A stretch of 64,000 nucleotides of DNA from Ardenticatenaceae bacterium (GTDB taxonomy: Bacteria; Chloroflexota; Anaerolineae; Promineifilales; Promineifilaceae): NCBI GenBank assembly GCA_030065875.1, contig JASJCR010000004.1:1-64000 (forward strand), written 5' to 3'. Positions 16,777-25,737 of the stretch are shown here, piece by piece. The position numbers and the translations under genes were made by a program. Position 1 is the stretch's first letter, and the number at the start of each line of letters is the position of its first letter. The notes beneath the pieces were generated by a model. That model saw nothing but the letters and a program-made list of their open reading frames with translations, made no database searches and was not told where the DNA came from.

Positions 16777-19700
16777 ATGAACGATAAATCAGTAAAATGC
16801 TGGGCGGAGTCGATCACCATCCCCACCTATCAAATCGGGGAGCGGGATAAAAACCCGATGTTTCTGGAGAAGCGCATTTATCAGGGAAGCAGCGGCGTCG
16901 TTTATCCCCATCCGGTAATTGATCGGGTATTCGACGAGAAAAGCGATCGGCCATACACGGCCGTCTTTTTGGAAAATCGCTATCTCAAGATCATGATCCT
17001 GCCGGAAATTGGCGGCCGGGTCCAGATGGCCCTCGACAAGACAAATAATTATCACTTTGTCTACTACAACCGGGTCATCAAACCGGCGCTGGTTGGTTTG
17101 ACCGGCCCCTGGATTTCCGGCGGCATTGAATTTAACTGGCCGCAGCATCACCGGCCGAGCACCTTTGATCCGCTCGACTGGCGCATTGAAGAAGAGGCCG
17201 ATGGCTCAAAAACCGTGTGGTGCACCGAAATTGAACGGATGTTCCGCACCAAAGGGATGCACGGATTTACCTTGTATCCCGACCGGGCTGTTTTGGAGAT
17301 CAAGGTCCAGCTCTACAATCGCACGGCCGAGCCCCAAACCTTTTTGTGGTGGGCCAACCCGGCCGTTCACGTCAACGACGAGTACCAGTCGGTCTTCCCA
17401 CCGGACGTTCACGCCGTCATGGATCACGGGAAACGAGATGTTTCTGATTTTCCAATTGCCACCGGCACCTATTACAAAAAAGATTACTCTCCGGGAACCG
17501 ATATCAGCCGCTACAAGAACATCCCGGTTCCCACATCGTACATGGCGTATCATTCCGACTTTGATTTTGTCGGCTGTTACGATCACGGCAAACAGGCCGG
17601 CATGATGCACGTAGCCAATCACCACGTCGTGCCGGGGAAAAAGCAGTGGACGTGGGGCAACGGCGATTTTGGTCACGCCTGGGATCGCCAGCTAACCGAT
17701 GAAGACGGGCCGTATATCGAGTTGATGTGCGGCGCATATACCGATAACCAGCCGGATTTTTCCTGGATAATGCCTGGTGAAGAAAAGCGGTTTACGCAGG
17801 CCTTTTTGCCGTATAAACAAATTGGGGCGGCCAAACAGAGCTCACGGGAAGCGGTGGTCAATTTGGAAGTTAACGGAACTGAGGTTTATCTGGGCGTTTA
17901 TCTGACCCGGCCGCGAACCGTTCAAATCACGCTAACTCACAGCGGCCGGCCGGTTTATGAAAAGGAGATTTTGCTCACCCCGGAAACGGCGCTGACAGAT
18001 ACGATTTCTCTTCCTGCTCAGATTCGCGTGGCCGATCTGACCCTGCGCGTCGCCGATGATCAACAGGAGCTGATTTCTTACACCCCGCTTGAAGCAGGAG
18101 AATCAGAAATCCCGGACCCGGCCACACCGGCCCTGCCGCCGGAAGAAATCGAAAGTCTGGAAGAGCTGTTTTTAAACGGTCTTCATTTGGAGCAATATCG
18201 GCACGCCACGTTTGCCCCCGAACCGTATTACGAAGAGGCGTTACGGCGGGACCCCCACGACAGCCGCTGTAACAATGCTCTGGGACGCCTGCTCTACCGG
18301 CGCGGAAAATTCGCGGCCGCTGAACCGTATTTCCGCCGGGCGATCAAGCGTTTAACCGGCCGCAACCCCAACCCGTATGATGGAGAGCCTTATTACAACT
18401 TGGGGCTTTCGCTCAAAATGCAGGGCCGTTTCCGTGAGGCGTTTGACGCTTTCTACAAGGCGGTATGGAACGCACCCTGGCGGGCGGCCGCTTATTTTGA
18501 ATTGGCAAAGCTGGCCAGCCGGGCAAATCGGCCGGCCGAGGCGCTTGAATTGGTTGAGCGTTCGTTGATCAGCAACCAACATCATCACCAGGCGCGCCAC
18601 CTCAAAATCGCCCTTCTTAGACATTTGGGACAGCGTGACTCGGCGTTAGCCATTTCTTCTAAAAGTTTGGCTCTAGACAGTCTGGAACACGGGGCGTTGT
18701 GGGAGCGGTTCCTTCTGGTCGGCGATGAAGCGTTTAAGCAGCACTTTCGTTTAGATCCTCACACCATGATTGAAGTGGCCATTGATTACGCCCAGGCCGG
18801 TTTATTTGTCGATGCGGCGCGGGTGCTGGATGAAGCGGCGGCGGATGACCCGCTGGTCAAATACACGCTGGGATGGATCGCTGAAGAATCTGGCGATCAG
18901 CCAAAAGCGGTGGAAATCTTCAGAGAAGCGGCCGCGCTCTCACCTGATTTTTGTTTCCCCAATCGGCTCGAAGATGTCCTTTCGCTGTCGGCCGCCATGC
19001 GGCTCAATCCGGACGATCCACGCGCTCCCTATTATCTAGGCAATTTCTGGTATGCCCATCGCCAATATGATGATGCAATCGCCTGTTGGGAGCGTGCGAG
19101 AGATCTTGATCCTCACTTCCCCACCGTCCACCGGAATTTGGGATTGGCTTACTTTAACAAGCGGCAGGAAACACAAAAGGCGCTGGCCAGCCTGGAAACC
19201 GCCTTCTCCTTTAATGAGCAAGATGCTCGGGTGCTGTTTGAGCTGGATCAGCTTTATAAAAAAATCAACCGGGCTCCTCAGGAAAGATTGTCATTCCTGG
19301 AAAACCATTTGGCCCTGGTCGATGAGCGGGATGATTTGACCATTGAACGAGTAACGCTTCTGAATTTACTGGCAAGACCGGCCGAGGCGTTTGAAATTCT
19401 TTCCGGCCGTCGTTTTCATCCCTGGGAAGGCGGGGAAGGAAAGGTAACCGGTCAATACGCAGCCAGCCTGGTTGAAATGGCCCGCAGATGTATTGCTCAG
19501 GAGCAATACGAGCAGGCGATTAATTTGCTGGAGCAGGCTCAAAATTATCCGCACAATTTGGGGGAAGGAAAGCTGTATGGGGCCCAGGAAAACAATATCT
19601 TTTATTTTCTGGGAACCGCTTACGAGGCTCAAGGAGAGGCGGCCACGGCCCAAAAATATTATTCACAGGCTGCCGTTGGCCTGAGCGAGCCATCCTCCGC

Positions 19701-20052
19701 GGTTTTTTACAACGATCAGCCTCCCGACATGATTTTTTATCAGGGTTTGGCCCGTTTGAAGTTGGGTCATGGTGAAGAAGCGCAGGAAATCTTCCAAAAA
19801 CTGCTAAACTACGGCCGAGAACATATCGATGATGAGGTGACGATGGATTATTTTGCCGTCTCCCTCCCGAATTTTCTCGTTTTTGATGAGGATCTTAATT
19901 TCCGCAATCAAATTCACTGTCGCTATATGATGGCCCTTGGTCACGCGGGGTTGGGAAATCAACGGGAGGCGGCAGAGCATTACGAAAACATTTTGCAGCT
20001 TGATGCCAGCCATCTAGGAGCGGTTTTGCACCGGTCTTTAACTTTAGTTTAA
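16777..20052 (+). CDS. DUF5107-type mutarotase-fold protein fused to TPR repeats
   Basis: A large cytoplasmic protein of 1091 aa without a signal peptide. Residues about 30-350 form a beta-rich DUF5107-like domain related to galactose mutarotase, with LPEIGGRVQMALDKTNNYHF and GPWISGGIEFNWPQHHRPS. After a hinge (about 380-460), a long series of TPR-like helical pairs runs to the C-terminus. Recognisable units include NNALGRLLYRRGKFAAAEPY, YYNLGLSLKMQGRFREAF and YYLGNFWYAHRQYDDAIAC. Family members lie beside carbohydrate-utilisation genes, but their reaction is not established. Placement between a mutarotase-like protein and a sugar dehydrogenase suggests a sugar-binding scaffold or epimerase. 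Confidence 0.8.
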   Translation: MNDKSVKCWAESITIPTYQIGERDKNPMFLEKRIYQGSSGVVYPHPVIDRVFDEKSDRPYTAVFLENRYLKIMILPEIGGRVQMALDKTNNYHFVYYNRVIKPALVGLTGPWISGGIEFNWPQHHRPSTFDPLDWRIEEEADGSKTVWCTEIERMFRTKGMHGFTLYPDRAVLEIKVQLYNRTAEPQTFLWWANPAVHVNDEYQSVFPPDVHAVMDHGKRDVSDFPIATGTYYKKDYSPGTDISRYKNIPVPTSYMAYHSDFDFVGCYDHGKQAGMMHVANHHVVPGKKQWTWGNGDFGHAWDRQLTDEDGPYIELMCGAYTDNQPDFSWIMPGEEKRFTQAFLPYKQIGAAKQSSREAVVNLEVNGTEVYLGVYLTRPRTVQITLTHSGRPVYEKEILLTPETALTDTISLPAQIRVADLTLRVADDQQELISYTPLEAGESEIPDPATPALPPEEIESLEELFLNGLHLEQYRHATFAPEPYYEEALRRDPHDSRCNNALGRLLYRRGKFAAAEPYFRRAIKRLTGRNPNPYDGEPYYNLGLSLKMQGRFREAFDAFYKAVWNAPWRAAAYFELAKLASRANRPAEALELVERSLISNQHHHQARHLKIALLRHLGQRDSALAISSKSLALDSLEHGALWERFLLVGDEAFKQHFRLDPHTMIEVAIDYAQAGLFVDAARVLDEAAADDPLVKYTLGWIAEESGDQPKAVEIFREAAALSPDFCFPNRLEDVLSLSAAMRLNPDDPRAPYYLGNFWYAHRQYDDAIACWERARDLDPHFPTVHRNLGLAYFNKRQETQKALASLETAFSFNEQDARVLFELDQLYKKINRAPQERLSFLENHLALVDERDDLTIERVTLLNLLARPAEAFEILSGRRFHPWEGGEGKVTGQYAASLVEMARRCIAQEQYEQAINLLEQAQNYPHNLGEGKLYGAQENNIFYFLGTAYEAQGEAATAQKYYSQAAVGLSEPSSAVFYNDQPPDMIFYQGLARLKLGHGEEAQEIFQKLLNYGREHIDDEVTMDYFAVSLPNFLVFDEDLNFRNQIHCRYMMALGHAGLGNQREAAEHYENILQLDASHLGAVLHRSLTLV

Positions 20053-20062
20053 TCATAAAAAA

Positions 20063-21511
20063 ATGAGGTTTCCCATTAATACCCGCTGCTCACTCACTCA
20101 CGGCGGCCGCATCGCCGCTCTCCTGCTGCTGCTTATTGCATCCTCAGGCTGTCAAACGGCCGCTCCGGCGCCACCCGCGCCCGAACCGGTGGCTGTGGTG
20201 GAGTTCCAACCGATCTCCGATGGGCCGGTTCTGCTGCGGGAAAATATTTCCATTCGGAAAATTGGCGAAATTGGCGGCGGCGGAGTCAAGCTGGCTCAAA
20301 ATCCAGCTGACGGCACCCTTTATTTTCTGCGGCCTACCGAAGGAATTTTTAGCGTGGCCCTCTCTGATCCGTTCCCCACCCAAAAAGTGATCGACATTCA
20401 GGAGATCACGACCGATGGTTTCCTGACCGGTATGACCTTTGGACCGGATGGAAGCCTGTACGTGGTCGCCAATCGACGGCCGGATGAGTCGATGACCCAG
20501 GCCGTCATTCAAAAAGGGATCTTAAGTGAAGCGGGCGAATGGTCCTGGCAAAATCTGGCCACAACTGAACCGTATCCGGCCAGCAACACCAATTTTGACC
20601 ACCTGTTTAATGGCATTGTGGTCAGCCCGGATAATCAGTGGGTGTTTGTCAACAGCGGGTCACGGACCGATCATGGAGAAGTTCAGTCTACGGGTGGAGC
20701 GTTTCCAGACACCCGTGAGGTGCCCCTTACATCGCGAATCTTTCGCCTCCCCACCTCGGCCGTTGATCTGATTTTGCCCAATGACGAGGCGGCTCAGGAA
20801 GAGATGGGGGTGCTGTACGCCAAAGGAACTCGCAACGCCTATGATCTTGCCTTTGCCCCTAACGGCGACCTTTTTGGGGTCGATAATGGACCCGATGCCG
20901 ATTATCCCGAGGAGTTAAACTGGCTGCGGGAGGGTCTGCATTACGGTTTCCCCTGGCGTTTTGGCGACCAGGATAACCCGCAGCAGTTTAGCGATTACAA
21001 CCCGGATCAGGATAATCGCCTTTCAACAGATTTTGTCGCAGTTCAGGCGGAAACATACCAAAACGATCCCGATTTCCCACCGCCAACCGAGTCGTTCACC
21101 GATCCAATCATCAATCTCGGACCTGATGCCGCTCAATACCGGGATGCTGACGGCCGGGCTCAAAATGCCGCGGCCACCGGTGACGTCCTACGCACCTTTA
21201 CCCCTCATCGATCCCCTTTGGGGCTGGTGTTTTTCCCGGATGACAAAATGCCGGCCTATCTTCATAGTGGGGATGGGGCTTTTAGCGCCTTTGTCTTGAG
21301 CTGGGGAGCGGCCGGGGGAGACTTGACCGATCAGGGTCAGGACCTGCTCCATCTGAGGTTAATCAAATTAGATGACCATTATCAAGCGGTCACCCATCAA
21401 ATCGTCCGTGATTTTCGCCGGCCGATTGACGCCGTTTTAATCGAAAATAGACTTTACGTGCTTGAATGGGATGGGGCAGGCATCATTTGGGAGCTGACCT
21501 TTGAAGAATAG
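20063..21511 (+). CDS. Lipoprotein related to PQQ-type glucose/sorbosone dehydrogenases
   Basis: A 482 aa exported beta-propeller protein. The signal peptide contains ALLLLLIASSGC, a lipobox that places the mature protein on the outer face of the membrane. The propeller signature of soluble aldose dehydrogenases is present as GTRNAYDLAFAPNGDLFGVD (about residues 254-273), followed by EELNWLREGLHYGFPWRFG. This family oxidises aldoses to lactones with PQQ. Whether PQQ is used here is unproven, and no pqq genes are in the window. Only 10 bases separate it from the TPR gene, so it is in the same operon. Confidence 0.78.
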   Translation: MRFPINTRCSLTHGGRIAALLLLLIASSGCQTAAPAPPAPEPVAVVEFQPISDGPVLLRENISIRKIGEIGGGGVKLAQNPADGTLYFLRPTEGIFSVALSDPFPTQKVIDIQEITTDGFLTGMTFGPDGSLYVVANRRPDESMTQAVIQKGILSEAGEWSWQNLATTEPYPASNTNFDHLFNGIVVSPDNQWVFVNSGSRTDHGEVQSTGGAFPDTREVPLTSRIFRLPTSAVDLILPNDEAAQEEMGVLYAKGTRNAYDLAFAPNGDLFGVDNGPDADYPEELNWLREGLHYGFPWRFGDQDNPQQFSDYNPDQDNRLSTDFVAVQAETYQNDPDFPPPTESFTDPIINLGPDAAQYRDADGRAQNAAATGDVLRTFTPHRSPLGLVFFPDDKMPAYLHSGDGAFSAFVLSWGAAGGDLTDQGQDLLHLRLIKLDDHYQAVTHQIVRDFRRPIDAVLIENRLYVLEWDGAGIIWELTFEE

Positions 21512-21567
21512 TCAAACAATCTGATTCAATCCATCTCACCTTAATTTAACGCATCCAAGGAGGGTAT

Positions 21568-22404
21568 ATGAAAATCGCCGTAACCGGGGGCAATGGGGAT
21601 CTCGGGCAAAGCCTGATTCCCTATCTCATGGAAGAAGGCCATCAGGTCATTAGCATCGATCGGTTTATTCCACCGTTGACCAATCCGCCGCCAGCCCACG
21701 CTCCGACATACCTGAAGGCGGATGTGACCAATTTTGGAGAATTAATTGCCTGTCTGAACGGTTGCGAGGCGATCATTCACCTGGCCGCTCATCGCTCTCC
21801 GTTGAGCAACCCCCACCCGGTTGTCTATAACGAAAACAGCGCCGGCAGCTACAATGTTCTTTTTGCCGCGGCCACCCTGGGAATCAAGCGCGTGTGCCTG
21901 GCCTCCTCAGTCAACGCCATTGGCGGGGTCTTCAGCCGCTCTCCCCAGTACGATTACTTTCCCGTGGATGAGCAGCACCTTCCTTACGCCGAAGATCCTT
22001 ACAGCCTGTCAAAATGGGTGCTCGAACAGCAGGCTGATTCATTTGCTCGACGGTATGAGTGGATGAGCATTGCCAGCCTCCGCTTCCACTGGCTTATCGA
22101 TAGCAGGGCGCGGGTCATCGAGTTAACGGCCGCCATTGGAGAAACAGCCGTCCGTCATTTGTGGGCTTATACGCTTTTAAGTGAAGCCAACCGGGCGTGT
22201 CTGCTTTCGTTAACCGCGCCATTCAGCGGTCACGAAGCATTTTATATTGTGGCGCCATTGACCGCCAGCGATACGCCGTCTCAAACGCTGACCCAACAAC
22301 ATTACCCATCAGTTCCCCTGCGCCAGGAAATAACCGGCCACACCGGTTTTTTTGACTGCCGCAAAGCTGAACAGCTTTTAGGCTGGACCCACCAGGAGGA
22401 TTAA
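21568..22404 (+). CDS. NAD-dependent epimerase/dehydratase family protein (uronate dehydrogenase-like)
   Basis: A 278 aa extended-SDR protein. The nucleotide loop VTGGNGDLGQSLIPYLMEEG is at the N-terminus and HLAAHRSP follows at about residue 71. The usual YxxxK pair appears as DPYSLSKWVLEQQAD (about 145-160). Its size and simple organisation resemble uronate dehydrogenase and sugar-1-dehydrogenase relatives. A very strong AGGAGG lies before the ATG. It is separated from the following dehydratase by only one base, so the two proteins probably act in sequence, through oxidation and then dehydration of the resulting sugar acid. Confidence 0.82.
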   Translation: MKIAVTGGNGDLGQSLIPYLMEEGHQVISIDRFIPPLTNPPPAHAPTYLKADVTNFGELIACLNGCEAIIHLAAHRSPLSNPHPVVYNENSAGSYNVLFAAATLGIKRVCLASSVNAIGGVFSRSPQYDYFPVDEQHLPYAEDPYSLSKWVLEQQADSFARRYEWMSIASLRFHWLIDSRARVIELTAAIGETAVRHLWAYTLLSEANRACLLSLTAPFSGHEAFYIVAPLTASDTPSQTLTQQHYPSVPLRQEITGHTGFFDCRKAEQLLGWTHQED

Positions 22405-22405
22405 T

Positions 22406-23584
22406 ATGCGCATCACCGCCATCAAACCTTATCCCGTTTGGATTGGTAACCGCAATCAGCTCGTTATTAAAGTAGAAACTGATGAAGGCATTTACGGTTT
22501 GGGTGAATCCGGTTTAAGCGGCCGTGAATTAGCCGTGGTCGGGGCGATCAAACATTTTCGCGAATTTTTACTGGGCAAAGATCCTATGCAGCGCGGTCTT
22601 ATCTGGCAAGAGCTTTATCGCAGCCAATACTTTGAAGGGGGTCGGGTGCTGCTGGCGGCTCAAAGCGCCATTGATATCGCCCTTTATGATATTGTCGGCA
22701 AAGCTCTGGGCGTACCGATTTATCAACTGTTGGGGGGCAAGCAGCGCGACCTGATCCCCTGTTTTGCCACCTCATCCGGCGGCCGGGGTGAGCAGATGCT
22801 CGACAGCGTCAAGCTGCTTTGGGAACACGGCTGGCGGGTGATCCGGGCTACCCCGGTCTCGCCAAACGAAGATGCCCCGGCAAACGTGTTTGAACCGCGT
22901 GAAAGCATCGGCTATACGGCTGAATGGTTAACCAAAGTCCGGGAAGAAATGGGGAGCGAACTGACTCTGGGCATCGATTATCACCATCGTCTGTCAATCG
23001 CCGAAACCGCCTCTTTTTGCCAACGGATGCCGGCCGGCACGCTCGATTTCCTGGAAGAGCCGATCCGTGATGAAACGCCGGAAGCGTATGAAGCGCTGCG
23101 CAAATGTACGCCGATTCCCTTTGCCGTAGGGGAAGAATTCAGCAGCAAATGGCAATTTTTGCCGTATCTCGAACGACATTTAACCGATTTTGCCCGCATC
23201 GACATTTGTAACGTCGGTGGTTTTACCGAAGCGATGAAAGTAGCCGGCTGGGCGGAAGCGCACTACATCGACTTGATGCCTCACAATCCGCTGGGGCCGG
23301 TGTGTACCGCAGCGACCATTCATCTCGCGGCGGCGGTGCCAAATTTCTCCTGGTTGGAAGTACGGACCACCCAGAGTGAAAATTTGTATTATGGGGAAGC
23401 GGGGGTGGATGATGCGGACCGCTTCTTCCCGGTTCGGCCGCGGCTGGATGGGACCGGGTTCCCGGTGCCGGAAACCCCAGGATTAGGGGTAGAGTTGAAT
23501 GAAACGCTGGCTGAATCTCAGGAGTTTAAATTTTGGGAAGCACCACACTGGAAACGACGAGACGGATCGGTGACCAACTGGTAG
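22406..23584 (+). CDS. Galactonate-dehydratase-like enolase superfamily protein
   Basis: A 392 aa protein, second MLE-family enzyme of the block and clearly different from the one at 12804. Metal-binding carboxylates are seen in LTLGIDYHHRLS, LDFLEEPIRDE and FAVGEEFSSKW, and the catalytic His is in LMPHNPLGPVC. The N-terminal DEGIYGLGESGLSGREL and AQSAIDIALYDIVGKALGVP are standard for D-galactonate or related acid-sugar dehydratases. It converts an aldonate to its 2-keto-3-deoxy form, and the specific stereochemistry cannot be read. Its start is one base after the dehydrogenase stop. Confidence 0.87.
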   Translation: MRITAIKPYPVWIGNRNQLVIKVETDEGIYGLGESGLSGRELAVVGAIKHFREFLLGKDPMQRGLIWQELYRSQYFEGGRVLLAAQSAIDIALYDIVGKALGVPIYQLLGGKQRDLIPCFATSSGGRGEQMLDSVKLLWEHGWRVIRATPVSPNEDAPANVFEPRESIGYTAEWLTKVREEMGSELTLGIDYHHRLSIAETASFCQRMPAGTLDFLEEPIRDETPEAYEALRKCTPIPFAVGEEFSSKWQFLPYLERHLTDFARIDICNVGGFTEAMKVAGWAEAHYIDLMPHNPLGPVCTAATIHLAAAVPNFSWLEVRTTQSENLYYGEAGVDDADRFFPVRPRLDGTGFPVPETPGLGVELNETLAESQEFKFWEAPHWKRRDGSVTNW

Positions 23585-23642
23585 GCTCCACGTGGAAAAC
23601 AGCTAATGGATGTGGGGGCAGAGGCAAAAGGACGACAGGTAT

Positions 23643-24710
23643 ATGAACGCAAAGAGTAAGCAGTTGTATTTTGTGGGAAGTTATGCGGCACAAGACCAGG
23701 CGGGAGTGACCGCCTTTGATTTTGATCCGGCCGCGGGCGATGTTACGGTTCGAGGGGGATTCAGCGGCATCCGGAATCCATCTTTTTTGGCCCTGCACCC
23801 CAACGGCCGCTGGCTGTATGCGGTGAGTGAAACCGGTCTGGCCCACGATGGTGATTATGGATCAATCTGGTCGTTGAGCTATGAGCGGCCGTCGCTTGAC
23901 ATGCAACCCATCAACAGCAGATCGACAGGAGGGGATTGGCCGTGTCATTTAGAAATTGACCGGTCCGGCCGCTGGATCGTCGCCTCAAATTACGGCACTG
24001 GAAACGCCGCTTTGTTTCCCATTTTGGACGGCGGCGAGCTGGGGGAGATGGCCGCATTTGTCCAACACGAAGGTCAAGGGCCAAATACCGCCCGCCAGGA
24101 AGGACCGCACGCCCACTCGGCCACCTTTTCACCCGACAATCGCTTTTTGATCGTGGCGGATTTAGGGATCGACCAGCTGATGGTCTATCAATTTGACGAG
24201 GAGACCGGCTCCCTCACCCTGCGTGACAGTATTCAAACTGCACCGGGTGCCGGGCCGCGACACATGGTTTTTCACCCCGGCGGCCGTCGGGTTTTTGTAG
24301 CCAACGAATTGGACAGCACCGTAACCGTCTATGATTATCGGGCAGCGGATGGCGCGCTTCAAGCCCTGCAAACGCTCAGCACGCTGCCCTCTCCCGATCC
24401 CGAGAGTACCGTAGCGGATATTCATCTGTCAGCTTCCGGCAGGCAGCTGTATGTCTCTAATCGCGGCCACAACAGCATCGCGGTCTTTGAGGTTGAGGAA
24501 GACGGCCGCGTCACTTTGCAGGGTATTTTTTCCTGTGGGGGGGATTGGCCGCGCAATTTTGCCGTAGGGCCGGCCGATCAATTTTTGCTGGTGGCGAACA
24601 GGCGCAGCAATCAAATATCTATTATGTCTCTGGACGATGATGGGGGGATCGGCCGGGGCATTCAGCAGATTCCAATTTTGCAGCCCTCGTGCGTTCTTTT
24701 CGCCCCATAA
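23643..24710 (+). CDS. Lactonase family protein (6-phosphogluconolactonase-like beta-propeller)
   Basis: A 355 aa seven-bladed propeller of the PF10282 type. Characteristic motifs are NPSFLALHPNGRWLYAVSE (about residues 41-59), GGDWPCHLEIDRSGRWIVASN, GPHAHSATFSPDNRFLIVAD and GAGPRHMVFHPGGRRVFVAN. It would hydrolyse the sugar lactone produced by the dehydrogenases of the operon. I prefer the ATG at 23643 over an upstream one at 23610 because the protein then starts just before the first blade. It ends the sugar block, and a long repeat array follows. Confidence 0.88.
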   Translation: MNAKSKQLYFVGSYAAQDQAGVTAFDFDPAAGDVTVRGGFSGIRNPSFLALHPNGRWLYAVSETGLAHDGDYGSIWSLSYERPSLDMQPINSRSTGGDWPCHLEIDRSGRWIVASNYGTGNAALFPILDGGELGEMAAFVQHEGQGPNTARQEGPHAHSATFSPDNRFLIVADLGIDQLMVYQFDEETGSLTLRDSIQTAPGAGPRHMVFHPGGRRVFVANELDSTVTVYDYRAADGALQALQTLSTLPSPDPESTVADIHLSASGRQLYVSNRGHNSIAVFEVEEDGRVTLQGIFSCGGDWPRNFAVGPADQFLLVANRRSNQISIMSLDDDGGIGRGIQQIPILQPSCVLFAP

Positions 24711-24715
24711 AGCTC

Positions 24716-25087
24716 AGCGTATTAGCTCGGCCTTTCAGGCCTCTCAGCACGGCCCTGCGGGCCTGTCAGCGTATTAGCTCGGCCTTGCAGGCCTCTCAGC
24801 ACGGCCCTGCGGGCCTGTCAGCATATTAGCTCGGCCTTGCGGGCCTCTCAGCACGGCCCCGCGGGCCTGTCAGCATATTAGCTCGGCCTTGCGGGCCTGT
24901 TAGCATATCGGCTCTCAGCTTGTCGGATTAAAGCGATCTTCCCAAAGCATCATCACGCTAAAATGCTAAAAGGTGCAAAGCACCGTGCTAAGAGGGGCGT
25001 AAGCCCCGAGCTAAAAGGGGCGCCAGCCCCGTGCTAAGAGGGGCGTCAGCCCCGAGCTAACAGACCCAAAGGGTCGTGCCGCTAAAT
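24716..25087. repeat. Hairpin-linker repeat array, locus 2 (largest)
   Basis: This fills most of the 511-base gene-free gap. The left part is a tandem repeat with an exact 52-base period (unit starts 24716, 24768, 24820, 24872), each unit holding hairpins GGCCT-TGC-AGGCC and GGCCC-TGC-GGGCC. The right part (24962-25087) has a period near 23 bases: GGTGC-AAA-GCACC, three GGGGC-NNNN-GCCCC units and GACCC-AAA-GGGTC, with linkers alternating strictly between GTGCTAAGA and GAGCTAAAA. The left part reads in the opposite orientation. It is not CRISPR, since no unique spacers are present. Confidence 0.8.
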
Positions 25088-25221
25088 TCCGGCTAACATT
25101 GGCACAAAATCACTTCCTATTCTCGAGAAAAACCATTATTCTATAGGTAATTCTCAGTCCAGTTTTGTGGTGCAAAACACCACAGCAATACTTCATTTCG
25201 CGAAGTACAAGAAAGGATTTT

Positions 25222-25737
25222 ATGTCAAATAACACGCACACATCTCCCTCTCGGGATTGGTTTCTCATCTCTATCGTCATCGGCATTGCCGTCGTCGTTG
25301 TTGCCGGTCTGGTTCTGGCTCTACGCGGCAGCGAACCGCTTGATTACGTTTCCGATGATGATCCGGAAGGGGTGGCCTTTAACTACCTGCTGGCCATTCA
25401 GCAAAAAGATTACGACCGGGCATATGGCTATCTGGCGGCCGACCTACCCAGCCGCCCGGCCGATGCCGGTCAGTTTTTTGATGATTTGCAAAACAGCTGG
25501 GACTGTTCTAGCGAACGGTTAGAGCAAAGCGGTTTTCGAGTTGATGACAGCGAGGTTTTTACCGACCGCGCGGTTGTTTTTGTGGAACAAACGGTTTTCA
25601 CCAGCGGGGATCTCTTTGGCAGCAGTAGCTATACGAATCGCTACACAGTCAACCTGATTAAAGAACCGGCCGGCTGGCGAATCAACAACAGCGACCAATG
25701 CTGGTCGTTTGACTGGAACAGCGAGGAAGACTCATGA
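25222..25737 (+). CDS. Membrane-anchored small protein with NTF2-like extracellular domain
   Basis: A 171 aa protein. One transmembrane helix (about residues 13-36) is followed by a globular domain starting DDPEGVAFNYLLAIQQKDYDRAYGYLAADLPSR (split around residue 60), the usual opening of NTF2/DUF4878-like folds. The ATG at 25222 follows GAAAGGA. Its last 4 bases overlap the start of the DUF5671 gene, so the two are expressed together and may form a complex. The function is unknown. Confidence 0.7.
   Translation: MSNNTHTSPSRDWFLISIVIGIAVVVVAGLVLALRGSEPLDYVSDDDPEGVAFNYLLAIQQKDYDRAYGYLAADLPSRPADAGQFFDDLQNSWDCSSERLEQSGFRVDDSEVFTDRAVVFVEQTVFTSGDLFGSSSYTNRYTVNLIKEPAGWRINNSDQCWSFDWNSEEDS

Noticed and set aside
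24716-25087. CRISPR array
   Set aside because: Regular repeats are present but there are no unique spacers; all units are variants of the same hairpin, and no cas gene is nearby.
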